Assembly (NCBI RefSeq): GCF_019059575.1
Contig: NW_024882027.1
Location: 310,001-374,000 of the forward strand
Origin: Amphibalanus amphitrite
Lineage: Eukaryota; Arthropoda; Thecostraca; Balanomorpha; Balanidae
DNA: 64,000 nt
Direction: 5' to 3'
Shown: piece after piece, positions 37,191 through 49,860 of the stretch
Numbering within the stretch: the first letter of the stretch is position 1
Layout of the letters: each line of letters begins with the position of its first letter
Notes under the pieces: generated by a model
Databases searched by the model: none
Seen by the model: only the letters and a program-made list of their open reading frames with translations
Told to the model about the DNA's origin: nothing
Program-made: the position numbers and the translations under genes

Positions 37191-37321
37191 TAAGTTTTCC
37201 AGAGATTTTCTCGGGCAGCCGACAGAGATGCTCGTAATATTCGGCAATTCTTTTTTCTGCAGTTCTAGCCGCAGTCCTTCCGGTTGCTTGTCATGTGGCT
37301 TCTGTCTGTGATCGCAGCTGT

Positions 37322-37440
37322 GCAGACCACGTGACTGCAGTCCGCGGTCGGCAATGGGGCAGACCACCATGTCACGTGACTGTAGCTCGTGGTCGGCAGC
37401 TGTGCAGACCGATGTATCACGTGACATCCGGTGGCGACCG
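37322..37440. repeat. Three diverged tandem units, each with a CACGTGAC E-box
   Basis: Units share GCAGACC, then CACGTGAC, then CGGTCGGC or GTGGTCGGC. The E-boxes are at 37328-37333, 37371-37380 (the full palindrome GTCACGTGAC) and 37418-37423. GTCACGTGAC matches the CLEAR-type site of MiT/TFE factors. A regulatory role is inference only. Confidence 0.65.
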
Positions 37441-37517
37441 TGGCCGTCCGGTCAGTCTGGTCTGCTTCCGACCATCTGTCCGCTTTGGCCAGGACGCTGC
37501 GGGAGAGAACAGTGGGA

Positions 37518-37620
37518 TCTGTGGTTCCCACTGTGAGTTCTGTGGAGGAAACTGTGGTTGAACCTGTGGTAGTGGTTCCAACTGTGGAATCTGTGGAGGA
37601 AGCTGTGGGACTTGGGAGCT
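37518..37620. repeat. Two-copy 54-bp tandem repeat
   Basis: The block GTGGTTCC-ACTGTG-TCTGTGGAGGAA-CTGTGG occurs at about 37521 and 37575. In one plus frame it encodes Val/Pro/Thr/Glu-rich repeats; no independent coding evidence. Confidence 0.7.
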
Positions 37621-38171
37621 GTGGTTCCAACTTCCAAGTTCCAACTTATGTGACAGTTAGATCAGCAGGGTATTTCCCTGTTCATAAAACTGATAAAACC
37701 TAAGTGCTCCATTTTTACCCGTTCAACTTCGGCCAGATCCGCCCCGGCCCTGGCACATCTTATAATTTCTGCTGCTCTCCCTGGCCCCTGGCGCGTCCCA
37801 CATATTCAGCCGTCCACCCCGGCTGATTACAGCAAGATGACCGACAGATGTATTCTGTGCACAGCACAAGCTGCGCAACAAACGGTATAAGTGGCGCAGT
37901 TTCATTAAGTCCGACAATAACACAGAGTGAGGCTGTTTTACGTGCGTCTCCGCCCGGACCATTTGGACGAGAGATAAACCGGACTCCGTTGGGCCATGGC
38001 TCGCCAAAAGTAATCCCCAGGCAAAGTGCCGATTGTATCTCTTGCACAACTCCCAGCATGCTGCCCGAGTGTAACTCTATACAGTATCGATAAACAAGAC
38101 TTGCTATCGAAAAACGAAATGGGATAAAGTTTTGCTGTGGCGGCAACCTACGGACGGGGCCCGTCTCTATG

Positions 38172-38249
38172 GGATAGCTGACAGTATGGCTCGTATAGTC
38201 CATCCCTGTCAAACAGCTGACAGTATGGTCCATCCCTGTCGAACACAGC
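38172..38249. repeat. Two-copy 41-bp tandem repeat
   Basis: AGCTGACAGTATGG...TCCATCCCTGTC occurs twice in a row, at about 38174 and 38215. The surrounding 37630-39170 has no recognisable gene. Confidence 0.75.
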
Positions 38250-39174
38250 GGCCGCCCGGCCCGTAAAACCAGAGTACCGGCTCGGCGGCGCTGGCCTCCG
38301 CCCGTCTCGGCCGTTCCAGCCGGTCCGCTCGCGTCGATCGGTCTTCGGCAATCCAAACTCTCGTCGAAGAGTGTAGCTCGGCTGAAATGAAGCGGAGGCG
38401 CACTGCGAATTTACTGCCGCCGTAAAGTTTCATTACAGTCGATGCAATACGTTTTTATTCCCTCCGTAAAGCGATTTGGGATAAGCTTCAGTGTCACATA
38501 AAATTTCCAAGAGCAGGTAACAGCGCGAGTGGAATAGGACAATATAGCCCAGAGACAATGGCCCATTATTCTGGCTGCCCCGGGACGGATGGTGAATTTT
38601 CTGGTCGGGGAATGACCTGCTTTCGTGAGGAGGTAAATTGCTTGTGACTGGTCGGACAAATTGCACCGAACTAATAAAATTTCTATGGCGTGTGCGGCAC
38701 GGAGCACGGCGCGGAAATGTCTGTCTAAAAAGTCTTACATTGTTGTCGTGTTTTTGTTGAGAATTCGTTCTGCTCGAAGCTGTCTTGAAGTCGCCCTTTG
38801 TTAAAGTTTGCGATGAAGTTTCTAGGAAAAAAGTTCCACCAACTGCAGGCACGGCGCAGAAGACGTGAGCAGCACTTGAAAGTGTCTGCAGCAGAGACGT
38901 TTTTACAGCATGTTGAGTGTGTACGAATCGCAAAATCTCTCAAAAGACGTTAATTCCCGCGACGCACAATCTTACATATTCCCCACGCTGCACAGTTCCT
39001 AAGTTAAGCACCCCGTCCAAGGCAATTTCAGCTGCATAAAAACCAAATTAATCCTTTTATATTGCGTTAGTTCGTCTGTAACAGCTCAACTAGTACGCCG
39101 TCTACGCATCCGTTCACGGAAATCTCGTTACGCCAGCAGTTCATGACTCTTTGGCGTCCGGTCGAAATTAGAAA

Positions 39175-39870
39175 TACCCCATCCATACACACACACACGA
39201 ATGGGCTGCCCCCCGGGCCGGCTGCCAATTAGTGTAATTCCAATTCAGAGCGGGTGCCGTGCCTGGCCCAGCGGCGTTCAAAGTCAAATTAACCGGCGCC
39301 GGCCGGGCCCCGAATACTAAGTCTTCTCCGGCCGACGGGCGGCGCGCACGATTCGTTATAATTCCAATCAAGGCCTGATTGTAGTATTCCTGTAAGGCTT
39401 CTCGTTACGGGCGCAGCCGATATTAAATGGCCACAGGGGAGGAACCGGGAGGGCGCGGGGAGTGGTGTACAGGCGCACGCCGCCCCCTCCGGCGAAGGAT
39501 TGTTGTTTCTGAGCTCAGTTCATTGCAGACGCGGCGCGCCGATCTTGGCGCATCGGCGCGCTATTGTGCGCCACTATTAATCAAAGCTGCGCCGCAGCCG
39601 TCGCACTCCATTCTCCGGCGGACAAACGGCAATGAATCACCCACTCACTGCGACATGAAGATAGCAATGGGCAAAATTACAGTGTGAAACACCATTAGTT
39701 TTCCCAGATAAGACGAGTAATTACGGGGTAAAAAATTATAAGGTCCGCTCGGAATTACACTGTAAAATGCAGCATCAGCCGGTGGCGTCCCGCGGCGGGC
39801 CATTACAAGGCACGCACAGAGCCCGCGCCTAATTACAAAGGGGAGCAGCCGGCGCATTTAAAGCACGGTT
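39175..39870. promoter_or_regulatory. Cluster of homeodomain-like TAAT sites (speculative module)
   Basis: Within GC-rich flanks, this segment concentrates TAATTAC, GTAATTAC, AATTAAC, ATTAAT and CATTAC words (for example 39718-39723, 39832-39837) and an ATCAAAG word (about 39578), a TCF/LEF-like core. Such islands of AT-rich homeodomain motifs in GC-rich DNA are common in animal enhancers. No conservation data are available, so this is an inference from motif density only. Confidence 0.2.
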
Positions 39871-39879
39871 CCCGTCGTG

Positions 39880-42830
39880 TTGCCGACCGCGGCAGGTCCG
39901 CTGAGGCGGTCGACTTCAAACCAACCGTGAGCAAACAGGCCCTGTCCGGTCAAACAGAGGTTTGAGGTGCCGACCGGCGAGGCTACGGCCGATCACAAAG
40001 GCAGCCGCCGAGATCGGCACGGCCGGCGGAGTGGGCAGAAATCAGACGGAGATCCAACACGGTGACACGTCATTATCGACTGAGTCATTGACTACACGGA
40101 GTCGGCGGGTGGTAACAGACACCGAGCGTGGGACCGAGTCAGCAGCTGTTGACAGACCTCTGACTATATGTACAGACGCTGACGCTGGGACGGTGGAGTT
40201 CAGACAGCTCCTGGTGAATAATTTGGTTGATGGAATAATGCTAACCATCCGCATAACCAAACCATCCGCATGGTGGATGGTTTGGTTGATGGAATAATGA
40301 AACTTTAGGTACTTCAAGCTAGGTTTCCTCCACACTGCTCGGCAAACCTAATCCCAACCGCAATTCCATCAATGCTTGTGACAGAGTTTGGCGTACTATG
40401 TTAGCCCACACCTCAATGCTGCACTCCATCTAAATCCCGTCCATCTTCGTCTCCGTCCATCTAAATCCGTCAGCTGGACCAGTCAGCATACCAAGTTCCG
40501 TCATCTGGATCCGTCACCTCACCCAGATCCGTCATCTGGATCCGCCAATTCACCATATCCGTCAGCTGGCAATGACGGGTCCGCCGCTCGCGTTCCGCCG
40601 CCTCGGCCCGTCATATATGGGGAATATTTGTTTCTGGTCCCTAAAAAGCTGTTTCTGGCACCTAATTGCTGATCAGCCCCAAAATGCTTATTCGGCCCTA
40701 ATATCTGAATCTGGCACCTAATTGCTTCCACACAGCCTAAAGTTGCCAGATCGTCTAGTTGAACTCCGTATTTGCTGTTTGCTGATTCAGCACCAAAACC
40801 AAAACATCCAGCACCTATTTTATTCCAAGTTTGCTTACCTTATTCGCGTAATCTTCCTGATTTTATGTATCCTAACAACATGAACGTTGCATTCGGTGAT
40901 GTCAAGTGCCATTTTCGCCAGTGGAGATAATGATTAATGCCATTTCTAGCCAAAAGAGAATCACTAGCCAGCTATGGTGCAGCATAGCAAGACGCTCCTA
41001 TAGCCCGCTATGTAGAGAGACTAGAGATTATCGCACCCTCAGCCATTTTAACGTGAAAAGTTTGGATCCGTCACTTCCAGCCAGGCTCTCAGGTCATAAA
41101 CTGGAGTAAAGTAAAATGTCAACTCTGAACAGACATGCCACGCAACCGGCCCTCTTTTCAATATTATTAGCTTTCTGCAATCATCGTCTGACTCCATCTC
41201 GATCAAACGCAGCATCCGGTTTCTACAGGGGCGTTTGACTGACCGGCCACACAATAACCAAAAACAAAATCAAAGCTTCATGCACACATATGACATAAGT
41301 AAGAAACGGATGAAAAAGGCACAACCAAGGCACAACTCTGCGCGGCAAACAACGGACAATGTCCCACGCAAGATCCCGCGTTTCTTCAGCGGCCTTGAAC
41401 GGAATGAAAACATTACATTTCTTTTTTGGAGCTATTTGATGACGTCAAAAAATACAATACCCGTTTTAATGGTCAAAATCGAGACAATTACTCACAAAAA
41501 TGTTTCCCTTTAAGCATTACAAATAAATACTTTTAAATATTTAAATGACATTGTTTTTCAAACAAATCAATATTATTTGCTTACTTAAACGTCATATACA
41601 ATGCTGAGATCACTACGGGGCTGTCTTAGAGTGTAGCTGCACTGGCAACCTTTAGGCTAGACTCCAGGGGTCATTATACCAGAACAACATGATTCTACCA
41701 GCCAGTAGTTCATTTTTCTACTAGATTGGTGCTACGCTCAGCATTTAGAATTGAGGCACAACTATTTTCAAAATGTATTTATTTAGCCTCAATATGCCAA
41801 GTTGCCTTTAGAAACTCTGGTTCAAATTGAATATTTATAGCTATTTATGAATAGCTATAGGCGCCTATATCAGCCACAATTCCCTGAAAAGGTTTTTAGA
41901 ACAAGCCTATTACCTTCACTTTGCATATTAGTTTTACAGCGCAGTGGAACCATAATGAAAGACGGGCCTCCATATAGCACAACGAGCTCCATTGTCACGT
42001 TATTGCCATAAAGAAGTTCACAAAGCACAAAGAGCGCAGAGATACACAGAATGAAAATGGGCCACCATGTCATTTCAGACTGTCAAACAAATGGACATAC
42101 TGAAATCCCAGCCCAAGCACGACATGAAACAAAGGATTACCGTGTCATTCAGCCAGTAGAGCAAATGGACAGATATTAAGTAGTTCCAAGATGTTATAGG
42201 ACGTCAGGCTATGGACTACCTCGGCCCATAACAAAACTAGCCCACTGAACAGATACGGGTATTGCAGAAGTCTTTTGCGAGCACGCGACAGTGACGTGAA
42301 GCATGCCATTGTGTAATGGTATTATTTCAGATGCTTCGTTCGCCGCTGCTCATGCGACGTTTATGATTCACCTACAATTGAGTTATTTATTTATTTGATG
42401 TGCAGAGACCGGACTAATGTTATTGTGATATTCCCATTGTATCAGACCAAGCTAACTAAGAAACGCTTTTTGTTTGATATAATTAGTACTATACGGTTCA
42501 TGTTTGTGAAGATGAGTCAATTGCTGTCACTTCTTTACCCGCAATATGCATATATGTTATATGATTTGTTATTCAAGTTGCAATCAGCTGATTCACCTAT
42601 TGTGCTGGAGGAGTGGAGCCGGTAATTAGCCCAGCATTATCCTGACTCGGAGCAACGCTTGAGATTTTATGCTGTTCAATCATTGCTTTCCGAAGCCATC
42701 CTTCCACACCTCTATTTATAACTTCCAGCCTGTAAGTCGCATTAAAAGGCAGGCTTGTGGCTTCCTGTAGCGGCTTAAATGCGCCTTTAGAAAACATTTC
42801 GCGTTAATCACGTCAGCTGAATGACTTTGA
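39880..42830. other. No gene seen; small repeats
   Basis: TTTGGTTGATGGAATAATG occurs at about 40221 and 40279 around an AACCATCC foldback. 40440-40580 has irregular ATCCGTCA(T/G)CTGG copies. TCTGGCACCTAATTGCT occurs twice near 40655 and 40711. The rest to 42830 is AT-rich and featureless. Confidence 0.5.
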
Positions 42831-42834
42831 TTGC

Positions 42835-44561
42835 CTGCTGGGTAGAGTTCTGCACGGCTGCAATTTTCCACAGCCTAGCCGCCCCGAAGCCGTGGCTCCA
42901 CAGCCACAGCCGCCCACAGCCGTGGCAAACTGTGGGCAGCCAGCCGTCAGCCGGCCGTGGATACTTTCAATGAAATGCAACCAAATAGTATATAATATGT
43001 TGTTTTTAGTTGAAACATATAGCCAAAAGCACATTGCAATGGGCTATAGATTCTCAAGCTCATGAAGCATCATAGGTTAAGTGGTTGTGTATCTGGCTTT
43101 AGGCCGAAGGCCTGAAGCCTGATGCGCATTGCATGCCTACACAAGCCCTTGCAAGGGGTTAAGAAAGATGGGTAGGTAGGTACCTACATCAACAGAAAAC
43201 ATAAACAACGAACCAGAATAGAAGCACTAGCAGTGTAGACATCTAATGCCAAATCCTGAAGCATGAGTGTGGGACAGAACAACAGACCCTGATGCTTTTC
43301 ATTATCAATGTTAGGTATGGAAAATGAAACTGAAGTTGATGGACTGTCAAACAGTGATTGTCTAGTCAAAACTCTTGCTTCTTTCTTACCTTGCATATTT
43401 TCTGGGGTGTGATATGCCAGGCTTGAAGCAGCCTTCTGAGCAAGTCTCAAACTAATTTGATATGCAAGGCATCAAAACACTAGTGAGCATCCAAGAAAGA
43501 AAAACATTCATCTATTTTGATTTTTCCAAATAATGATCTTCGCTCAAATCCCCAAGGACGTCCGAGCCACAATTGCCTCTTTCAATCAAAAATTTTACTT
43601 GAGTTTTCAATGACGTCAATAGCAAAGAAGTGGCAATAAATTGTTTTATGTCACTATAAACAGCCATAAAAATTATACTTTATTAAGAATAATAATATAC
43701 AGTCAAAAACTTGCTCTCAAACAAAGATTAATTATCAAATTTTTACATTTTCAGAAGAAGACGTCATTTTATTAGTAAAGTCAACAGCTCGCGTAAGAAA
43801 TATTGTGTTCAGGGTTTTCACCGTCATGTGAATTGCGTGTTCAGGGTTTTCACCATCATGTGAATTAACCGTAAGTAAGGTTCATGCTCACTTATAATCT
43901 AATTCCATTGGCTTCGTTGATCAGCATTTTCTGTTAGCGGTCACTCACACACCAGTTAGAACATAAAGCGCCAGTTTTATATTATGTAATTGGACTTGCC
44001 GAAAATCCAGAAATACATCTAAGAGTTATTTTAGATAATATTTTATGAAGCCTTTACCTGCCTTTACCTAGGCGTGATTTCTTTTTCTATTACCTGAAAG
44101 AATTATTGAACGCTCGTCTTCAATAGCTGTAAAGTGCTCTCCTAATGACCAGGTGAGATTGATTTGAGAGGGATGTGACAGTGCAACATGTTGCATTTTC
44201 TGAAACTGTCAAGCTCTTGATGATGAAGGAACAATTGGTACCTATAATTAGTATTCTGTACCAGAGTGCAAACTCCCCTACAGCAAATGGTAAAACCATT
44301 ACAGGTTTTCAAAGGCTTAACCACTTTCAATGTTGCTGGGCATCCTTTGCATGATTTTTACAGGCTAGACTGCTTATCAGAATGTAAGATTAAGGATGTA
44401 AAATTTTATATTTGAGTACTTTAGATTGAGCTTGAAATCTCACAGCCGTGGCCACAGCCGTAGCCGTGTTCTTGGAGATATTTGCAGCCGCCCCGGCCCA
44501 CAGCCGTGGGGCTGCAGCCAGCCGCGGCTGCAGCCGGCCGGTGCAGACCTCTACTGCTGGG
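42835..44561. mobile_element. 1,711-bp hAT-type element with 8-bp target duplication
   Basis: The element spans 42843-44553. It begins TAGAGTTCTGCAC and ends with the complement of TAGAGGTCTGCAC. The 8-bp word CTGCTGGG is directly repeated at 42835-42842 and 44554-44561. Both ends are crowded with subterminal copies of CACAGCCG/CAGCCGTGG (about 42868-42955 and 44440-44530), as in hAT elements where such repeats bind transposase. The interior is AT-rich and carries a two-copy 32-bp repeat (43805-43868). An 88-codon minus-strand frame (43184-43450) has no recognisable domain. No transposase is visible, so it is non-autonomous. Confidence 0.9.
43805..43868. repeat. Two-copy 32-bp tandem repeat inside the hAT element
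   Basis: GTGTTCAGGGTTTTCACC-GTCATGTGAATT is repeated head to tail with one base difference (CCGTC versus CCATC). Confidence 0.92.
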
Positions 44562-47416
44562 GCTGCTCCTCAGTCCCACGACACATAGCAGCGCCTGATA
44601 ATTACGAAAATTACAGACATTACTCGGGCGGTTCGGCGAAGCGTTGGTGAAATGGTGCTAGCAGGTACTCCGTAGAGAGGTGGCGGATCAAGGGCATACA
44701 CGTCACGGTGTGAACATGACTCACCAAAGCGGTTCCTGTGTTCACGTGTGTGTTTGTTCGCCTTGTTATTAAACTGCAATTACTTTTAAGTCTTCGCTTG
44801 CTCTGCTACCGCCGCACAATAAGTGCTTTTTTATATTAAATACAACTGATATGAAAAAGTATGCTTTGTTTGCTGTGTATGACCTTATTCCTGCAACTTT
44901 TTTCGTACATATTTATATGCATCAACTAATGACTTTGGAGTTGTGAGGTTTCGTAAGGCGCGTTTGATGTCAAACGGCAGAGTTTTTAATTAAAACTCTG
45001 TGAATGGTACGACGCAGTGCACAGCTGAAAACATGCACAGCTTCGTGTTAGTAGCCTGTGTTTGCTTTCGATGTAAACTTAGATATGCACCTATGCAGTA
45101 ACACCCGAGTTCTTATGCAATGTGCAGCGTACCTTCTGGACGTCCGTGATTGGAATTGCATTCAATGGCGCATGCACTTAGCCCATTCACACGTAATGTG
45201 GCGCATTAAACAACATGCGGAGAATGTTGCATTATCATCACTTGGAGGCGTCATTTCCATTCCTGCGTAGTTCCCTATAGTTTGCCGGCTTCTAGCAATT
45301 GCCAACAGCGCATAAAGTCGGTCGGACAGCCCAGTGATGTTGGCTTGCGTTGCTTGCGTTATAAGTAACACGGTATATGTGGGTTACATATTCTGGTATA
45401 CTGACACTGGCATAGCCCTCGTCAATTCCCTCGGCCGTATACTGCGCCACAAAGCGATACAGTCGCCCTAACGAGCGACCACTGCGTGTGATGTCAACAG
45501 CGACCGATACCTGTGATACCATCGGCTGGCGGGATCATATATTCACCGGCAGGTATCACGGCATCTGACCGTACTCCGATTACCGCTGCAAAGAAAGCCT
45601 GATGAAATATTCACCGGCATGTTCCTATCTTATCCAGCGCATGCATTGTTCACTTTGAATTAAGAATGGCTCGGACAGGCTGGTAAAAAGCTGCTTACGG
45701 TGCCGGTCGGGGCTTAGCAGCTATCAAACGTTGATCCAAATCTGGGCGATAAGCACGACTACACGGTAAAAACGTCGGCCATTTGCAGATCTAGAGCCGG
45801 AAGTGACTGAGTGTCGGGCGGTTATCAGGACTGCTTTCTCGTCCAATTAACAAACCGGGCTGATTGGCGGCCCGCTGGCATGGGTTTAAAACATCACGAA
45901 CGCCTACTTCTCTAGCAGTGCATGCAACTGCAGCTGCCCACTCATTGCACTGTGGACCGTCCACCCAAACTGGCCAACGAGCTGGGTTATCTGGCTGTGG
46001 ACAATCAGGAGAGCGTCATATTTGTGAATAGTTACTGTAACTGTTTCCACCTACGTATTGTGCCGGGTATCGTAGAGCTTTACTTGGATCGTTTCTTGCT
46101 TTTGTATCAGGATTAAGTTAAATTAACGTCCCATCGTTATCAAATATACAATATAATCGTTCTTAGCTAATGCATGTTGACATGGTAAATGTTTATTATC
46201 AACACAGTGCTAGTAAGTGCCTGAATTATGGTGAGCAATGGGCGGTATTAGCGCTAAGTGCATCGTCACTCCACGGATTGCGGTTCGGATGTCCTTTCCA
46301 TCGCGGTTTTTGGCGGAGATGTCGGCTCAGAACTCCGTGAAGTGTTCTCAGGCAAAGTGCAAATATTCCTCCACCCAGCTGTCCGAAGAAGCCTCTCGGG
46401 TTTTAGGGCTGGGCGGTCGGCTCCAAAACTTTCCCGTCCGTTGAATCAGAAAAGACCTGCTTATCGTCTTCTGTGCAGCGCTTCATGAAGCCTTTAACCC
46501 CGTGGGAGTCTACGAAGCGTTCATGCGTTCCTTGAACAGCCGTCTAGAGCATGCGCGCAGAGTCCGAATAACATCAAAGTCAGTCACGCAACGACTGACT
46601 AAGCCCAGCACAATCCCCATATATACTTATCTTTTGACGCCACAGGCAGCCTGTTTATCAGGCGACCTGTTCCGATTATGGGGCGGCTGTAATTCACCGG
46701 AGCGAGTGCCGACGGCGGCCGTCCGTTCGCGGCAGTCCGGCTTTCCCGCGGGGCACCGCGTAATCTGACCATCTACACTGGAACGAAATACATATTTGAT
46801 GAAATCTCCTCGGACGCAGCTAGCCGTTTTTACAAACGGCTGGTTTCCCTTTGATGTGTAGATCAGACAGATGGGATTAATTTCAGAAACATATTATAGC
46901 GCTACGGAGCTCATTGTTATTCTGGCCAGGCTGCGAGGCTGTTTGGAATTTCTATTCACCTTTATCTTGTTGACTCAGTGCATGCAAAAGCTATGCTCGT
47001 TAAGCCTTTTGTGAGCAACTATCTAAATCAATCTTCAGCGGGAACCCTCATAATTCGGAAAAATGAAATGCGTTTCATTATGAATTATGCTGATTAAGAA
47101 GTTGTATAAATCGTGCCACATTTGGCAAACATGTTAAGTAGGTAACACGTTGAATAACATTATGATTACATTCAGCCTCCGCCGGCACACCCCGGTCCGT
47201 TCTACCCAGCTGCGTGATAGCGTTATGGTCAGAGGCGGTCGAGGCGCTGCACTGCGCAGCCATAGGAGACCCGTGTGAGAGGGGCCTGCCGGTCTCACAG
47301 GGCTCCATTTACCGGCCGACGGAAGGGTAAATAACCGGCACCGCAGGGGGAGGGGGGGCACAGTTGGCGCCGCCCCACGCTGCGACCACGGGGGGCCGGC
47401 CGACCAACACGGCTCT

Positions 47417-47420
<4 letters not shown>
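44562..47420. other. No gene seen
   Basis: Unique-looking DNA. ATATTCACCGGCA occurs near 45537 and 45608, and an 8-bp hairpin AGCCGTTT/AAACGGCT is at 46822-46841. No protein domain or RNA gene recognised. Confidence 0.5.

Positions 47421-47422
<2 letters not shown>

Positions 47423-47489
<67 letters not shown>
47423..47489. repeat. (CT)n microsatellite
   Basis: About 33 CT units, nearly uninterrupted. Confidence 0.97.
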
Positions 47490-47493
<4 letters not shown>

Positions 47494-49650
47494 ACTCACT
47501 CTATTGCTCTACAGTCTACATTGCAGTGGCATGGCCATTGGCCATTGGCCAGTGACAGTTGGTCGCAGGCCCTTACATTTAGGAACGGCTAAGTTGAACG
47601 CAATATAGGTAAGCAACGCAGTAGAAGTAGCCGTTTTCGTGGGAACTATCGCCGGCAAAGCAGCATTCAGGGCTGCGTGTCAGGCCAATGTCATTTCCCT
47701 TCCAGGAGGCCGGCGGCTGGTTCGGCGCGCCTGCGACGATCGTGACGCGATGGCGGCGACTGTGGCGCGACCCGCGCCATTCGCTACTCACCTCCGAGAA
47801 CCATGGATTATTCAGTCATCGCCGAGTGCTAATCTGTGTTTGTCATGAGCCATCAGCGCGGCACAGCCGGTCATTTGGACCCTATTATTGAAGTCTCGCA
47901 TGTTCAGCATGTGGTCCCTGTTCTACGAATGAGAGGTGAAGTAGGTGTGCGCACACTGCCATCTATCGGAGGTCGAATGAAACGGGACAGCACGGATGTC
48001 AGGCGCTATCTCAGAAATGCATTCATGCATGGCCATGACACATCACACAGCATCATGGTTACGAATGATCGAGCCACCGGCGCTGGACAATGTTCCTTCC
48101 CTAGCTGCCTCACGGAAATCAGACAAGTCTGTCCCTCATATCAGTGATGTAAGATGCACCCCTCCTCGTTCACCTGGCCCACTGACGCAATGATGCATTC
48201 GGCCGAACGAGCACACTCGTGTCCCCATATGCCAGTAGGTACAAACTACAGTCCCGCATCAGTGGCAGGCTTATGAAAATTTGTAATGTGATTCAAATGC
48301 GATTCATAAGTGCAGTGATTCATAACATCCAATATCTGCCCCTGCTGCTCATGTTATGTTAAAACCACACGTCATACTTTGATGAACCGAAGCTAAAATA
48401 CTGTCACGGTCGAGTGAGTTAGGATGACGGATGAGTCGTAGCTTTAAAAAAAATCCTCGATCAAAGTCAATGGAATAAGTGATTTAGGAAACTTTGCGAC
48501 ATGGAGGAAACTCAAGCCAGCGCAAAGATGCAGTCAAATGCTGCAATATTGTGAAAACATCTTTTTTATATTTTTCTAGTTATCTGATGGTCTTTCAAAT
48601 TTAGAGATAATGTGATTTATATTAATTTGTTTTGCTTTATTAAAAAATAATGCTTGCAATTCTTCTTGTAGTCTCTCCCTATCGTAAATTTGTTCTTGTT
48701 AGCCTTGTTAGTCTATTGCCTTGCTGTGAGCTGGCAATACCAGCTCCATATCCGGCTGGTAGCACTATATCACCCTGTTTCATGTCCCACCTGGTCCCAT
48801 TCCCATCCATTCCCACGTCCCACTGTATCGCGTGTCCGCCGATCTGCGGCTTCCACGAACCCTATCGCACCATTCATGTTGAGCAGCTTGCCGGTCGTGC
48901 CCGGGTCACAACCCACCGGAAGTCGTGCTTCCCCCTCTCCTCCCCTTCCCTCCCCTGCCCAAAATGTCCCGGAACACCAGTCGTGAGCGGCTCTGATCGA
49001 AACGACACGACTATGACAGCCGTGACCCACGGCGACGTGATGTGAGGCCACGGGCTCGGCCGCTCAGGTCTGACGTGAGTGCTGAGTTTCGTTGACACTT
49101 GTGGAAGATCGTGACTTGCCGCAGCTCGTGACCTGTCACAGCTGGTGACCTGGGCAGCTGAAGCACCACTTTGGTGATCACTTATCAGTCACTGCTGGTG
49201 ACCTGTCTAGCCTGATGACCTGTCACAGGTTATGAGTGGTGATTGTCTCACGCCCCTGGCACGCTGAGCAGCGATTGTGGTTGTAACCCTGTTCAGAACC
49301 GGACATCTGTTTCTTCCTGACTAGGCCTTGAACGTAGGTACAGCTGCCGGTCCCTCCACTGCAGTGTCGGGTGCCATCCCTCCCTGCCACCACAGCAGCA
49401 GTGCGTGCCGGCAGCGCTCCCTCGCAGCAGCTCGCGTGGGCCGACCCATCAGCGCGCAGGAAGTTCTGTCCGGCGCCAGCGTCCGCTGACGGGTCTGTTT
49501 CGAGATTAAAACCCCATTATCTGACGTCACAAACAATCCTTGAGGCGCGTCGTTAAGGACCATTTTCGTTGACTAATGACTTCATTTATGAACCTAGTGG
49601 GAGTCATTTATCACGATTATGATTTATCCGCGCGTGTGGCGTCGTGTCGG
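47490..49650. other. No supported gene; one Cys-rich open frame
   Basis: A 131-codon plus-strand frame (48650-49045) starts with a hydrophobic stretch (MLAILLVVSPYRKFVLVSLV) and contains about ten Cys. Its middle crosses CCCATTCCCATCC low-complexity sequence and I know no homolog. About 49110-49230 repeats GCTGGTGACCTG/GTCACAG irregularly. Nothing else recognised. Confidence 0.35.
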
Positions 49651-49656
49651 AAGACT

Positions 49657-49860
49657 GTGGCACGGAGTGAGCCGTGTCTTTGGAACGGAATGACACGGAA
49701 TGAGCCGTGTCTTTGGAACGGAATGGCACAGAATGAGCAGTGTTTTTGGAATGGAATAGCACGGTGTGAGTTGTGCCTTTAGAACGGAATGGCACAGAAT
49801 GAGCCGTGTCTTTGAAACTGGCACAGAGTGCGCCGTGAACAGCACGAAGTGAGCCGCATA
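49657..49860. repeat. 33-bp minisatellite, about six copies
   Basis: The unit reads roughly GGCACGGAATGAGCC, GTGTCTTTGG, AACGGAAT. Copies diverge towards the right and the last two are shortened. Because 33 is a multiple of three, frames on both strands stay open and give an 11-residue peptide repeat; this is not evidence of a gene. Confidence 0.9.

Noticed and set aside
43184..43450. 88-codon minus-strand frame inside the 42.8-kb hAT element as a transposase remnant
   Set aside because: No hAT dimerisation or catalytic motif is visible; it is better left as a chance frame in non-autonomous DNA.
48650..49045. Possible secreted Cys-rich peptide
   Set aside because: The hydrophobic start is suggestive, but the Cys pattern crosses low-complexity CCCATTCCC sequence and there is no homolog, promoter or cleavage-site support I can show.
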